From: Enoplolaimus lenunculus | Taxonomy: Eukaryota; Nematoda; Enoplea; Enoplida; Thoracostomopsidae | Direction: 5' to 3' | Assembly: GCA_030248215.1 (NCBI GenBank) | Contig: JASANG010000290.1 | Coordinates: 1-64,000 of the forward strand | Length of the DNA: 64,000 nucleotides | Part shown: positions 49,152 to 60,060 of the stretch, piece by piece | Layout of the letters: each line of letters opens with the position of its first letter | How positions within the stretch are numbered: position 1 is the first letter of the stretch | Made by a program: the position numbers and the translations under genes | The notes under the pieces: generated by a model | What the model was told of the DNA's origin: nothing | Databases searched by the model: none | Seen by the model: the letters and a program-made list of their open reading frames with translations, nothing else

Positions 49152-52100
49152 GTTTTTGGGAAAATTCGCTCCAACTGTTGCGAATAAAGTATATTAGAAC
49201 AAAAATTTGTTAACTAATAATTCACTGGCTCGACATGCGGTGAATGATGGCATCGTTAATGTGAACACATCAGAAACATCATTGCTTGTGAGTGAAACAT
49301 AAACAAATTCTTTGTGTCCAATTATTTTGCACATTTTGTCGCTACTTTGTTATGGTGTTTGATCGAAGAAATTTGCGATTTTTCCGTTGAAATTAATTAA
49401 ATTTCAGGGGATTTTCGATTGGAACGTGGGAAAAACGCTCGTGCGCTGCTGGTCGCCAATTTGTTGAGGTCCAACAGAAATGCATGGATCGGAGTCGTGT
49501 TCGCCGAACGTGGTCAACATGCCAACGATATCCATACACTTCTGGCTGCGGATCGTATCAATCATGTGGTGGTGAGTGTCATTTTTTTTGCTCTGATTTC
49601 TACTAAAAAAGTTTCAAACGCAATATTTTGTTTTGTTGTTCAGCTAAAATGCTATTAACGTAATTAAAATAGAAATTCAAACAGCATATGACCCAAAACA
49701 CTCTGTCTGACTGTGTTAAACGGTTCATATGTATTTTTTCTTCGCGTGTTTGCTTTAAAAAGAATTAATTATTACATTATTTAAAGCATCAAACGTTAAT
49801 CCACACGTCGGGGGTTCGTGCAACTGGCAAACTGCGTCCTACGCTCCGTCGTACTATGGTGGAGGATCGAATTACTTGCAGTGCACTCGGCAACCGCAAC
49901 AAAGCTGTGGTGTTTGGCAACAACGTACTTGCGATTCTGGATGCAACTTTAACCAGCAGATTCAAGTTTGCGCTCCGACTGCAGGTATTGCAGCTTGTTA
50001 ACGGTATCCATGATTAATATAGTATGCTTTCACCGTTACATTTGATATTCCCAAGACATGAACGTGATTTGTTGTATTCTAGTACATTGAAACGGTTGAA
50101 ATCTAAAACATTATTTTAATCTGCAATATTAAATGGCGAAATTAGCAGTTTGATATTTTTCAACAAATCGCTTTTGCTTTTTTAAATAATAATAGTCCTG
50201 TTTATCAGTGTACTAAACATTTACTTACATTTGCAATTGTTCCAAACTATTTAAACTGCCCATTTAAAGATCAGGGGCGGAACGTTTTTCTGCGGCACTG
50301 CAATAGAGTAAGTTTAAGCTTTAGAGTAATTTTTTAGTTTGACTTTATAGTCTTAGGCTTAAATATAAGCTCATTCTTTCGCTTAGGCTTTGGTTTACGC
50401 TCATTCTTACACTTAGGCTCGGGCTTAGGTCTATACTTAGCGACATGTTTATGCTACTGCTACGGCGCTGTTCCATGCATTGACGACCAATTAAGTTAAA
50501 TTTCGCCTGTATTGACGCCACAGATCAGAGGTTTAACACGTTTCAACATTTCGGTGTATTTTGTAGTTGCAAATACGTGCGGCTACAACGCGCAACCGGT
50601 TTGTGGATGCGGTTCTCAAGGTCAATGTCCTGGATCGTGTTCGTGTAATCAAGGAACTTGTTGTCAACCTGTAGTTCAGTATCAGCGTAAGTTTATTTAC
50701 AAGTAAATCAACGAACCATGACTCTGATGGCAGATGCCGACTGGGCAAGTTTTCTGTCTTATAACAGCATAACCGCAACCTCAGCTCATTCCTGATGTTG
50801 CCGGTAGCATTGAATACAAGTTCGTAGCTAGCTCATCTTGCTATGGGGGCTAAAAATTTTTCAGGAGGAGCATACAAGGGTATTCGTTGACTTTATAAAG
50901 CACGTTGATAATTTTCTGGGATGGGGGGGGCAAATTTTTTACAGGGGGATTGAACCTGCCCTGGACCTCCTGGGCTACGGGCTCGATTAAATATCTTAAT
51001 ACGTTGTAATTTGTTTTTATTTTACTATATAGTTTCGTTTACTCTACCTATATGTACACTCAAATTGCTCAGTAAACGTCTGGTTGGAATAGTGCACTGT
51101 AAATTCCAATGAGTTAATTAATCAACTCAAACAGAAAGTTATTTTTTTCTGAGTTAATAACAGTAAACTTTAACTCATTCTGAGTTGAGTTGACTCCGGG
51201 ATAGTTAAATTGAATCAGAATGAGTTGAATCAACTCAGCATTCTAAGTTCTGATTGTCCTAACTCAGACTGAGTGATTCAACGCATTTTGAGTTAAAATC
51301 AACTTACTGGAATTTACAGTGTGCTATGCTAAGACGAAACACCTGCTGTTAGTAGCATTGAATATCCGAGTCGGTTTTAATCTTTTTGTTAACTCTACAT
51401 GTACACTCAAATAGTTCAATAAACTTCTAGCTTGGGTATAGTGCTTGGCTAAGACTTAACAGAACAATTATGCAGTATCAAAGTACTCGCTGATTTAGAA
51501 ACCTGAAACGCTATTAACGTCTGATACGAGTTATGGAACAATTTGATATTTTAGCTCAAGTTCAAGTGGCCTACTCTTCTTGTCCCGGAAACGTGCCATC
51601 ACAAGGATCTTGTATCAACAACGCTGGCTGTCCATCAGATTGTACATGCAATCAAGGCTCGTGCTGCCCGGTTCAGCAACAAATATCAGTCTGCCCAGGA
51701 AATGCTCAACCTCGGGGATCCTGTTATGGAGGCGGAGGCTGCCCATCTGACTGCGCTTGTGTCCAAAATTCATGTTGCCCAGTTCAGCAGCAAGTGCAAG
51801 TATCAGTCTGCCCTGGAAACGTTCAACCTCAGGGATCTTGTTATGGAGGAGGCGGCTGCCCTTCTGATTGTACCTGCGTCCAGGGCTCATGTTGCCCAAT
51901 CCAACAACAAGTTTCTGTTTGTCCTGGCAATGTTCAACCTCAGGGATCTTGTTACGGTGGCGGAGGCTGCCCATCTGACTGCACTTGCGTCCAAGGATCT
52001 TGCTGCCCAGTTCAGCAGCAAGTATCTGTTTGTCCTGGAAACGTTCAACCTCAAGGATCGTGCTATGGAGGTGGAGGATGTCCTTCTGATTGTACCTGTT

Positions 52101-55100
52101 ATCAAGGGTCATGTTGTCCTGTTCAGCAACAATTTGTTGTTTCTGTTTGTCCCGGAAATGTCCAGCCCAGAGGTTCATGTTATGGTGGCGGTGGCTGTCC
52201 ATCTGACTGCGCCTGTGTCCAAGGTTCGTGTTGTCCTGTTCAGCAGCAAGTATCCGTGTGTACAGGAAATGTTCAACCTCAGGGATCTTGTTATGGAGGA
52301 GGTGGCTGCCCTTCAGATTGTACCTGCGTCCAGGGCTCATGTTGTCCTGTTCAGCAACAAATATCGGTATGTCCAGGAAATGTCCAATCCAGAGGTTCAT
52401 GTTATGGTGGTAGTGGTTGTCCATCTGACTGCGCGTGCGTCCAGGGCTCTTGTTGTCCCGTTCAGCAGCAAGTATCCGTGTGTCCAGGAAATGTTCAACC
52501 TCAGGGATCTTGTTATGGAGGAGGTGGCTGCCCTTCAGATTGTACCTGCGTCCAGGGCTCATGTTGTCCTGTTCAGCAACAAATATCGGTATGTCCAGGA
52601 AATGTCCAATCCAGAGGTTCATGTTATGGTGGTAGTGGTTGTCCATCTGACTGCGCGTGCGTCCAAGGCTCTTGTTGTCCCGTTCAGCAGCAAGTATCCG
52701 TATGTCCAGGAAACGTTCAGCCTCAGGGATCGTGTTATGGAGGAGGTGGTTGCCCTTCGGATTGCACCTGTTATCAGGGATCATGCTGTCCTGTCCAGCA
52801 ACAAGCAGTTGTTTCTGTTTGCCCTGGAAATGTCGCTTCCAGAGGTTCATGCTTCAACGATGGAGGATGTCCGTCTGATTGTACATGTCACCAGGGATCA
52901 TGTTGTCCAATCCAAGTACGCGTGACACATATTTACTCTGTAGTTGTTATTTTATGTCGTGTTTTGAACAGATTTATGTTTTCAAATGAGCTGTTGTCAG
53001 CAAGATTCAGATAAAATTGGATATCGAATGTAAATTATTCAAATTTTTAGACCAGTTTTTTAAAAAAACCCGTTTATGCGTAATTCTCACTAAGTTCAAA
53101 TGTTCGAATACGTATACCGACCAAAAATTTCATGAAACCAAAACGCTATTGTTGTTGTTTTTATTGCATTTTTTCGGCGCATTTGTACGCATTAGATTAT
53201 GCATATTTTGATTAATTGCAGTGAAATTTTGCCATTCTGCAGAAAATTTTACTCTCTCTATATATTATATAATGAAAGATGGGGGCAAATATTGTGTAAT
53301 AGACTATATATACTTTCTTCAATTTGACTAAAATAACCCGTAAACAATTTGAGTAAGTACATAAGTCGTGCCCCAAACAGCTATTTACCACTTTAGCAAA
53401 TTGGACGTCCCAAACCACATTTGCTAATTCGGGCAGCCCAAACAACTACTGGAATGGAAACTAATTTTGATTGCTTACACCTGTTTGACTGTATTCGAGA
53501 AAACTGACTTGCACAGTAGTTTTTAGCCTTCACCATATTTGCAAACTGTAGATTAAACCAGGTTTATATGGGATGGAGAATAACAAATGCCAATTTGATT
53601 GGCTGTTCAAAACAACGGAAATATAAACACCATTATCCACATAACGTTGTATTCGATTATACATTACGGCACATGCTCATACAGCTTCGCTAGTATACTG
53701 TATAAACCAATAGTTGCAAATAGAGTGAAGGCGAATATTTATTTTGTTTAGTCAGTTTTCTCGAACACAGTCAATCCTGAACAACCAATCGCAAACAATT
53801 TGCATTCCAGCGGCGGTTTGGCCTGTACAATTTTTCAATGAAAAGCAGTTTGAATTCCAGTAATTGTTTAGGCTGTTCCGAACAGCAATTGTCGTTTAGG
53901 ACGTCGCTGTTGCCAACTGGGGTATATACCTGTTTGGAGCACGACACATATACCTAACTTTATTAAACATTCTCGAGGTGCAAGTGATATACTGTTTATT
54001 AAACGTCCAGCAACCTCAAGATATTTAAAAGAACAACTGGAAAGCAAACTGAATCTGAGCACAGTGTGTGTGTAAAAACGAAACCTGTTTTTGTGATTTA
54101 ATCTCGATGGAAAAATTGACGAAATTAAAATGTTATCTAGAAATATTTCAGTTATCAAAATGGTAATAAATTTTTAAAATATTTTTTATATAAATATTTC
54201 CAGCAAACCGGTTGTCAGGCACCTCAGTATCCAATTTGTCAATGTGCTTCCAACAACGCATGCCCAGGACAATCAACATGTGGCAGTCAAGGATATTGCT
54301 GTGGTCAAGCTAATTGTAAGTCGAACAATTCGAATATTGCCAATATTAATATAGACTCCACTTTACCATAAATCGTATATTAAAAGTGGTACTATTTATA
54401 TCGTTAAGAATAGACAACCCTTAGAGTGGCGCTATACTTGTCGTGCGGTGCCGCCCGTCAACGTCCTCACTGGGCGGTATCGTACCTACCTTGGGCGTGG
54501 AATGATCAGGTGAGGTCATGAAATCCTTAAATATGCAAAAAATTTTTAAATCCAACTATTTTCGGGCAAACACCGGCTGGGGGGATAACCGAAAACACCC
54601 TACACATAAATATGTGCGCATGTACGCTACACTTGACACTTAGAAAATTACGGCTAAGTTAGTGAAACCCGAATTAATTATAGTAAAATACTTATTAAGT
54701 ATACCAATACTGTGTCAAAGTCTCTTGACAAAACACAAAAATTGTGTCCACTGTTTTAGTATGGTTTCAAAAGCAAAGTTATTTTATTTCTAGACGGCAC
54801 TGTTCAAAGCTACAATAATTGTCCTGGAAGCCCGTGTCAGTCGTCGAATCAATGTGCTGGATATTCATCAGGATGTGCTGTTTGCCAGCAAAATTCTTGT
54901 CAATGCACATCGGGGTAAACGGGGAATTTTTGTCGCTATAACACAGAGGGAAAGCTTGCCTTTACCGCATGATTTAACACAAGAATACGTCTAGCTTCAA
55001 CCTCGCTTTGCTCGCGAGGTTTCAGCAATTGAGAGGCTTTAATGTCAGAAAAAACCCAAAAGTGTCTTGGGATTTAATATATACTTATAAAACCCAAGTG

Positions 55101-58100
55101 TGACTTGTTTAACTCGCTCCACTCACGAGTTGTGATGTTCCGGTGACCTCTCCCGATTATTCCACGCCCAAACATAAATTTTTAAAAATTCGAATTTTTA
55201 AGGTCTCAAATTCCCTATTGGGCCCAAAATTTTATGTCTAAAAATTAGACAAATTATATACCATTTGACAGAGATTACGGAGTTAAGTTTTCGAGAAAAA
55301 AATTTTGGATCCCATGTGGCTGACCTTCTGGAGAGGCCAAATAAATATCAGTCCCTCTCTTATTCGGGCCAGTACAGTATGCAAAATGTTTCAAAATCAA
55401 AGCATTTTTGGGTGAACGCCGGCTAAAGGTGGGATAACCGATCACCAAGACAAAGAATGAATTTTTTCCATTTTTTTCATTGTTTTCCGGAAACAATGGA
55501 AAAAATTCGTTTTTCCGCCCATAATTTTTCCAGAAAAAACAACCTAGCTTGTAACAGGCAAACTCGAAATTTAGTTAAACATACTAGCAAAGCTGAAATT
55601 TTTTAGCAGGGGCATACCTATATTCCAGATAAACTTACAAGCAAAGTTGACACTTTTCTAGGATTTTTAGCGGGGCTCACCCACATGACCCCTCTTTGGC
55701 TACGTGGTAGCAGCCTATTTTAGAAAAAATGAATAGTAAAATTTATTCAGCAATTTTTTGAAAAGTTTCAAAGATTCTTATAGATATTAATACTTTAGGT
55801 CGTACTCAAATGGCGCTGCTTGTGTTCGCTCGAGCTCGTATCCAGCAATCGCAACGTGGTCGCCACGCAATTGCTGCAATCAATTTGGTTCAGGATGTTC
55901 AATACAATTCTCACGCGCGCGCCGAAGTCCCGTGTCGATCGAAAAAGAACATGCGAAACCAGGACAACAGCCAGGTAAATGAACAAAATGTTGACAAAAC
56001 AAAAAATATTTTTGAGGTTTCTGGTTAAAGCGTAATTTTTAAATTTTCGTCATAGTGTTTAAAACTTCCTGACAATCTTTTATTCAATTTCTATATCTCA
56101 AATGATTGAAAATACTCAAAAGCTTTGAAATTAATACGCGGAAAATAATACAACATTTCAAATAAAAAAGCGTTTACGAACAATTATATTTAGGATTATA
56201 TAGATCAACGGGTATATAGAAGTTTTCTTTCCAACCTGCGCTTTTACCCGCGTGTATAATTCATGCGATACCTATGCAAAGATTATTCATGTTTTGCCCA
56301 CGTGGTTTAAATTTTTACCTGCTGTTATATTCATGTCTGAAACTGTTTACGCAATTCTTTTTTTACCCACAGGCAGCGTTATATATATATGCAGGGCCCC
56401 GCATTCTCAATTGTGTGTTGTACGTATTACCAGTTGGTGATAGGTCTTTCATAGCTTTCAAATCAGTAAATGGTAAAGTTTCAAACTGTAAGTTTTTCGC
56501 ATTTAGTTTGTCCTACTTCTGATCCACTTTTGAAACGCGCAATTGTAGAAGTTCGTCAGTTTGAAAACTTATGCTCGTGAGAGATACTTTATGGGTGCAT
56601 TTGATAAAATGAGCCCTGATTTTATTATTAAATATAATTCCGCATAAAAGTTTCAGTGTTCTTCCGACCACGAGAAGATATCAACCGAACTTGTACGACC
56701 GATTGTACTTGTACACCAGAAGAAGTTTGCGTTGCTGGCAAGTGTATGCGACGCATGATCCCAGGGGAATATGGATGCACGCACGACAAACAATGCAATT
56801 ACGATTGCAAAACGAGCTATTGCCATGCAAAATACAAACAATGCTTGTGCAAGGACGGATTCGCTTTCATCACAGCTCGTGTCTGCTGTAAGTTTCAAAC
56901 TGGTGTAAAATCAAACGAGCGAAAACAACTTAACTGGATCTGGTTCATGCTGTTATAACATTTTGTGAATATTTTGACCGGTACATGGTCGTAACCAGGA
57001 TATCGTTTCGCGAAGGTATAACCTTATTTTTTTGGACTTTCTGATCAAGTATGATTAAAGGTTGCCAAAATGTGTTTAAAACTTTTAATTTCTGCATAAA
57101 TGTCGGTGAGAGATATAATACTGACATTGCCGAGCACAGGATATTTTTCGGGGGACGGGATTTTAGATTATATTATTAAGCCGCTCAAAAAACGCTGATG
57201 CATTTTGGCATAGGAATAAGCTTATACTATTGTTACGCCCCTCAACGTAACATTGGACGGAATTGACATTGTATACTATAAACGCCTTCCACAAGATGGC
57301 AGATATATATAAACTTTTTAACCCAATCGAAGCTTTTAGCTCGCGATTCCAGTTCAGTACGTATAATTGGGGCCCTGATTGTAAATATACCAGCAATATT
57401 TTAGTGCCTAAATGTCCAAAAGGAACGTATCCAACTCAAGATGGTCGATGCAAACTTGTCGAAAGCAATCGTACGGCAGAGTTTTGGAACGCACTAAACA
57501 ATCCGTAAGTTCAGTTTCGATCTAGCTGTTTTTAAATCATTTAACTCTTTATCACATGAATATTTCCTATTTCATCTGAGACCTACTTGTATGCTAGGAT
57601 CCGAACTCCAGTGACTGGAGTGGGATGCGTTTACCATCACCACTGTGCTATAGGAGCTTGACGTTCAAGCCCGAGGGGGCTCTCACGTCTTGTGGTAAGT
57701 TAGTACTATGTATACGTGTTACAAATTGTTAAACACTGTGCGATATATATTATTTAACGTATATACACTGCGCTGTGCGGGGTTCACGTTATAACTTCGG
57801 TAGTCGGGTCACGTTTTGTAATATGTTGATTCGACATCACCCTAAATTTTCGTTACCATCATATGATATGGACAGACAAAAGTCGAATATCATGTGATAT
57901 TGCTATACAAAGCACGGGTACACAGGTGATCTTAACATATAAGTGTTCTTATGTCACGTGGCACTATCAGACATATTGGTGACTATCATATGATATTCCA
58001 AATTAACAGTATATATATGATATTCAGCAAGACGGATTTGGAGTATCATATGATGTTTTACTGTACAGTTTAAGTGTATTATATGATATTCTATTATGTA

Positions 58101-59182
58101 GTTCATGACATTTCATAAGACAATCCGCCAAAATTTGAATTTTCGTACCAAAATGTTAATTTCCCGCCAAATTTTGAATTTTCAATTTGAAGTTTCCCGA
58201 AAAATTGAATTTCCCGCCAAAATTTGAATTTCCCGCGGAAAATGTCATTTTCCCGCCAAATTTTGAACTTTCCCGCCAAAATTTGAATTTCCCGCCGTAT
58301 TATTAGTATGTTATTTACAGTCTCATAATATCATATGATACTAACGGCACATGTCTGTTAGTATCATATGATATTCCGCCATGCGCAATCCTAGTTATGT
58401 AACTGACTCAGTAGACATTTTCAAAATGATCGTATGATATTGACAGACGATGTAGGGAATATCACATGATATTGAAAGACAAAACGTGACCGATACATAA
58501 TGTAGCAGATCACTGTTTTTGGAGTATCATATTGGGTTACATCGCAGACAAAATGTTACCCAACATATAGAGCGTGACTAAACGTGACCCAGCTGCACCA
58601 TTTATAGGGTGAACTCCGCATGAGTTGCCAATAGACAACTCTATGGAAGAAGGGGTTAATTAAACTCTTCTCTACTCTTCTCTATAATCACTAAGCCCGC
58701 CGAACCTATTTTTTGTACTAGAGTGAGGTATTACAATATATATTACAGGGCCTATGTGTCTATTTTAAATATGTTAAGTCTAAAATGACTTGGTGGTTTA
58801 TACTCTGTGCGAACAGCATACAAGTCGAATTTGACTCAGTTTGTGTAGGCCCGGAAAACCCTATTTCACAGAGTCCATTTGACTCACCATTTCTGCAGTG
58901 TACAAGGATTCTACCGCAATTCCTGCAAATATTCAATTCTTGTTCCTGTAAAGAAAGTCAGTTCTTGTTCCTATTCCGGTAAAACTGTAGTTCCTGTTGC
59001 ATCCCTGGCAACTACAAAATATAAACAGCGCGGTGTACGTGTTTCAAGTTTGAGAATCATTCTTTAAGTAGTGCTAATTCATATTTTATGCAGTCGCAGT
59101 GACACAAAATAATTTCAGAGAATACCTGGCCAAAATTGATGCCAAGCAAACATGCGGACCGGTTCCAACCAGGACTTGCTAG
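47474..59182 (+). CDS. secreted cysteine-rich repeat protein, chitin-binding-like N-terminus
   Basis: Thirteen exons joined by GT-AG sites with consistent phase: 47,474-47,525; 48,585-48,687; 49,408-49,571; 49,787-49,984; 50,567-50,686; 51,555-52,915; 54,204-54,315; 54,794-54,914; 55,799-55,974; 56,657-56,887; one ending at 57,504 (start uncertain, 57,303 or 57,333); 58,899-59,032 (or ending 58,978); 59,094-59,182. About 1,000 residues. Exon 1 is a signal peptide (MNGIVVLLSVFAALISQ). Exons 2-3 give C..HYYAC..W..RSC..GRQF..C, close to the peritrophin-type (CBM14) pattern but with four of the usual six cysteines. Then come several Cys-rich units, twelve near-identical units in exon 6, a C-rich EB-module-like stretch in exon 10, and a C-terminus QTCGPVPTRTC. 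ATTAAA lies just after the stop, at 59,188. Likely an extracellular matrix, cuticle, eggshell or gut-lining protein; the role is inferred from architecture only. Confidence 0.78.
47743..47916. mobile_element. TTAGGC-bearing MITE in intron 1
   Basis: Ends 'ccaatgtatggaacggagtcg' and 'gttctgtccctgatgtttta', with GCCTAA blocks inside. Another decayed hexamer patch lies at 47,606-47,672. Both are in the first intron of the cysteine-rich gene. Confidence 0.65.
48023..48275. mobile_element. MITE, CACTGTAAATTCCAATGAG family, copy 1
   Basis: Ends CACTGTAAATGTCATTGAG and 'attcattggaatttacagtg'. The interior is a string of ACTCAGAATGAGT-like palindromes. Intron 1 of the cysteine-rich gene. Confidence 0.75.
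48787..49150. repeat. compound microsatellite (AAC)n-(AAT)n-(AAAAT)n-(AAT)n
   Basis: Runs without G or C from about 48,841 onward: AAC triplets (with one GAC and one CCAC change), then AAT, then AAAAT/AAT mixtures and AAT again. Lies in intron 2 of the cysteine-rich gene. The long frames it produces on both strands are not genes. Confidence 0.95.
50269..50481. mobile_element. TTAGGC-bearing MITE in intron 4
   Basis: Left end 'catttaaagatcaggggcgg' with 'aacgtttttctgcgg', right end 'acggcgctgttccatgcattg'. Inner hexamers are degenerate (TTAGGC, TTACGC, TTCGCT). Opposite orientation to the intron 1 copy. Confidence 0.65.
51095..51321. mobile_element. MITE, CACTGTAAATTCCAATGAG family, copy 2
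   Basis: Ends CACTGTAAATTCCAATGAG and 'cttactggaatttacagtg', interior of repeated ACTCA/TGAGT palindromes as at 48,023. Intron 5 of the cysteine-rich gene, 230 bases upstream of the tandem-repeat exon. Confidence 0.75.
51555..52915 (+). repeat. twelve tandem 37-39-residue cysteine units in one exon
   Basis: Each unit follows SVCPGNVQPQGSCYGGGGC, then PSDCTCVQGSCCPVQQQ: six cysteines (C, C, C, C-x-C, CC) with a GlyGly-rich turn and a Gln-rich linker. Unit period is 111-117 bases. Units alternate between a 'PQGS..CTC' and a 'SRGS/PRGS..CAC' form, so the repeat also has a two-unit (222-base) register. The layout is similar to nematode CC-type and lustrin-type cysteine modules. Single-unit relatives flank it in exons 5, 7 and 8. 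Confidence 0.85.
54420..55710. mobile_element. cluster of nested repeat fragments in introns 7-8
   Basis: In order: 'gagtggcgctatacttgtcgtgcgg' end (54,425); foldback-family arm (54,470-54,600); foldback-family arm (55,135-55,265) interrupted by an end of the TACTGTAGTGACCC family (55,320-55,382) and then resuming (55,375-55,445); a perfect-core hairpin around TTTTCCGGAAACAATGG (55,464-55,520); and GCCCGTAGCCAA-type fragments (55,610-55,710). Coding exon 54,794-54,914 lies inside this span and is undisturbed. Confidence 0.5.
56391..56619. mobile_element. MITE, GGCCCGTATTCTCAAATGTG family
   Basis: Left end 'agggccccgcattctcaattgtgtg', right end 'catttgataaaatgagccct', inner 'ccagttggtgataggtctttc'. 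Its right end is about 40 bases upstream of exon 56,657-56,887. Confidence 0.55.
57198..57255. mobile_element. half TTAGGC-type MITE
   Basis: 'ggcataggaataagcttatactattgttacgcccctcaacgtaacattgg' is the right end of the family; the left half is missing. Confidence 0.55.
57590..57760 (-). repeat. tRNA-derived SINE, copy 3
   Basis: On the minus strand, CTATAGCACAGTGGTGATGG fits the A box exactly (TAGCACAGTGG), and GAGTTCGGATCCTA fits the B box with one or two mismatches at tRNA spacing. Upstream 'acaagacgtgagagcc' matches copy 2. Intron of the cysteine-rich gene. Confidence 0.55.
57776..58620. mobile_element. inverted-repeat element filled with TATCATATGATA palindromes
   Basis: Ends 'tgcggggttcacg..cgggtcacgttt' and 'aaacgtgaccc..gggtgaactccgca' are inverted. 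Inside are about ten exact or near copies of TATCATATGATA and a block at 58,128-58,300 of repeated TTTCCCGCCAAAATTTGAA. No frame of note. It lies in the second-to-last intron of the cysteine-rich gene. Confidence 0.7.
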
Positions 59183-60060
59183 ACGTGATTAAAGAAATAT
59201 TGAAAAAATAGTCGAAGCCACATATGGTTTCTTGTTTGCACTCATAACTGCATTTGTTTACACTGCCATATTTTCATAAAAAATTTTTATATATACTGCC
59301 GAAGCTGTTGTATGCTAAATAACTGTTAATAACAAGACGCAAAAATATAGTGGAGGACACAAAAATTTAGCAGTTTTATAACGAAAGGTGTTGCAAAATT
59401 TTGCAAAAATTAAAAACCCTTGATTTTAACGTATTTTCCTCTTGTAGTAACCGTGGAATTTTGATCTATATACATTTTGGTATTTAGCATACCAGCTCAA
59501 CGCTACGTACTGCCTAAAAGAGTAATACTATATAATTTATATACTTTGTTTTCTTCACAAATTCATTGCATCAAATAGATGTTCGCTACGTACGAGGGCC
59601 AATCAAATTGATTTTAAAAATGTTTCCGAGAGTAATGTGTGAGCGCAACTTTGCAACTTTTTGTGACGAGTCGCAGTGAATACTTAAACCCAACAAAGAT
59701 ATTTCCTCTAGTTTTGTAAACCAAACAGGTGCACGAAATAAATTCGCTTAGAATATATACTATACGTTTCAGTTTTTTGTCAAAAATATGTCTTCCTCCG
59801 CAAATCGCGCACATCTATTTATATTTAATGTCTACTTTGTTGGGAACAGTAAAGTTTGGGATTGGAATTCACAGGTAACTTCAACTACACTACTTGTTGT
59901 CAACAGAATGTAAAAGGTTTCGAAAATAATAGAAAAGGATACAGCACGGGATATCCGAGATCAGAGTGTATCGGATATTTGTTCAGATATGCTGCAATTG
60001 TTCGAAGTGAAATATTTCGAAATTCATTCGAAATCTTAAAAATGTATATGCATCCGCTGT
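59183..60060. other. intergenic between convergent genes
   Basis: 3' flank of the cysteine-rich gene. AT-rich; a short frame with a CC pair at about 59,870-59,915 ('FNYTTCCQQN') sits just after a possible acceptor but has no partner exon. No gene called. Confidence 0.35.

Noticed and set aside
48708-49187. Frames of 130-159 codons in the AAC/AAT tract
   Set aside because: Pure microsatellite translation inside an intron.
49419-49658. Frame beginning MERGKNARALLVANLL as the coding frame of exon 3
   Set aside because: The alternative frame (through RSCAAGRQF) agrees in phase with exon 2 before it and with all later exons and continues the cysteine pattern. The first frame runs into a stop in exon 5.
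51555-52915. CRISPR-like array or non-coding satellite
   Set aside because: The 111-117-base units encode a conserved cysteine pattern and are bounded by splice sites in phase with neighbouring exons.
51615-52925. Long frames of about 400 codons antisense and in a second sense frame over the tandem cysteine exon
   Set aside because: They arise because the repeat period is a multiple of three, so a stop-free frame repeats. They have no splice context or start, and the cysteine frame matches the flanking exons in phase.
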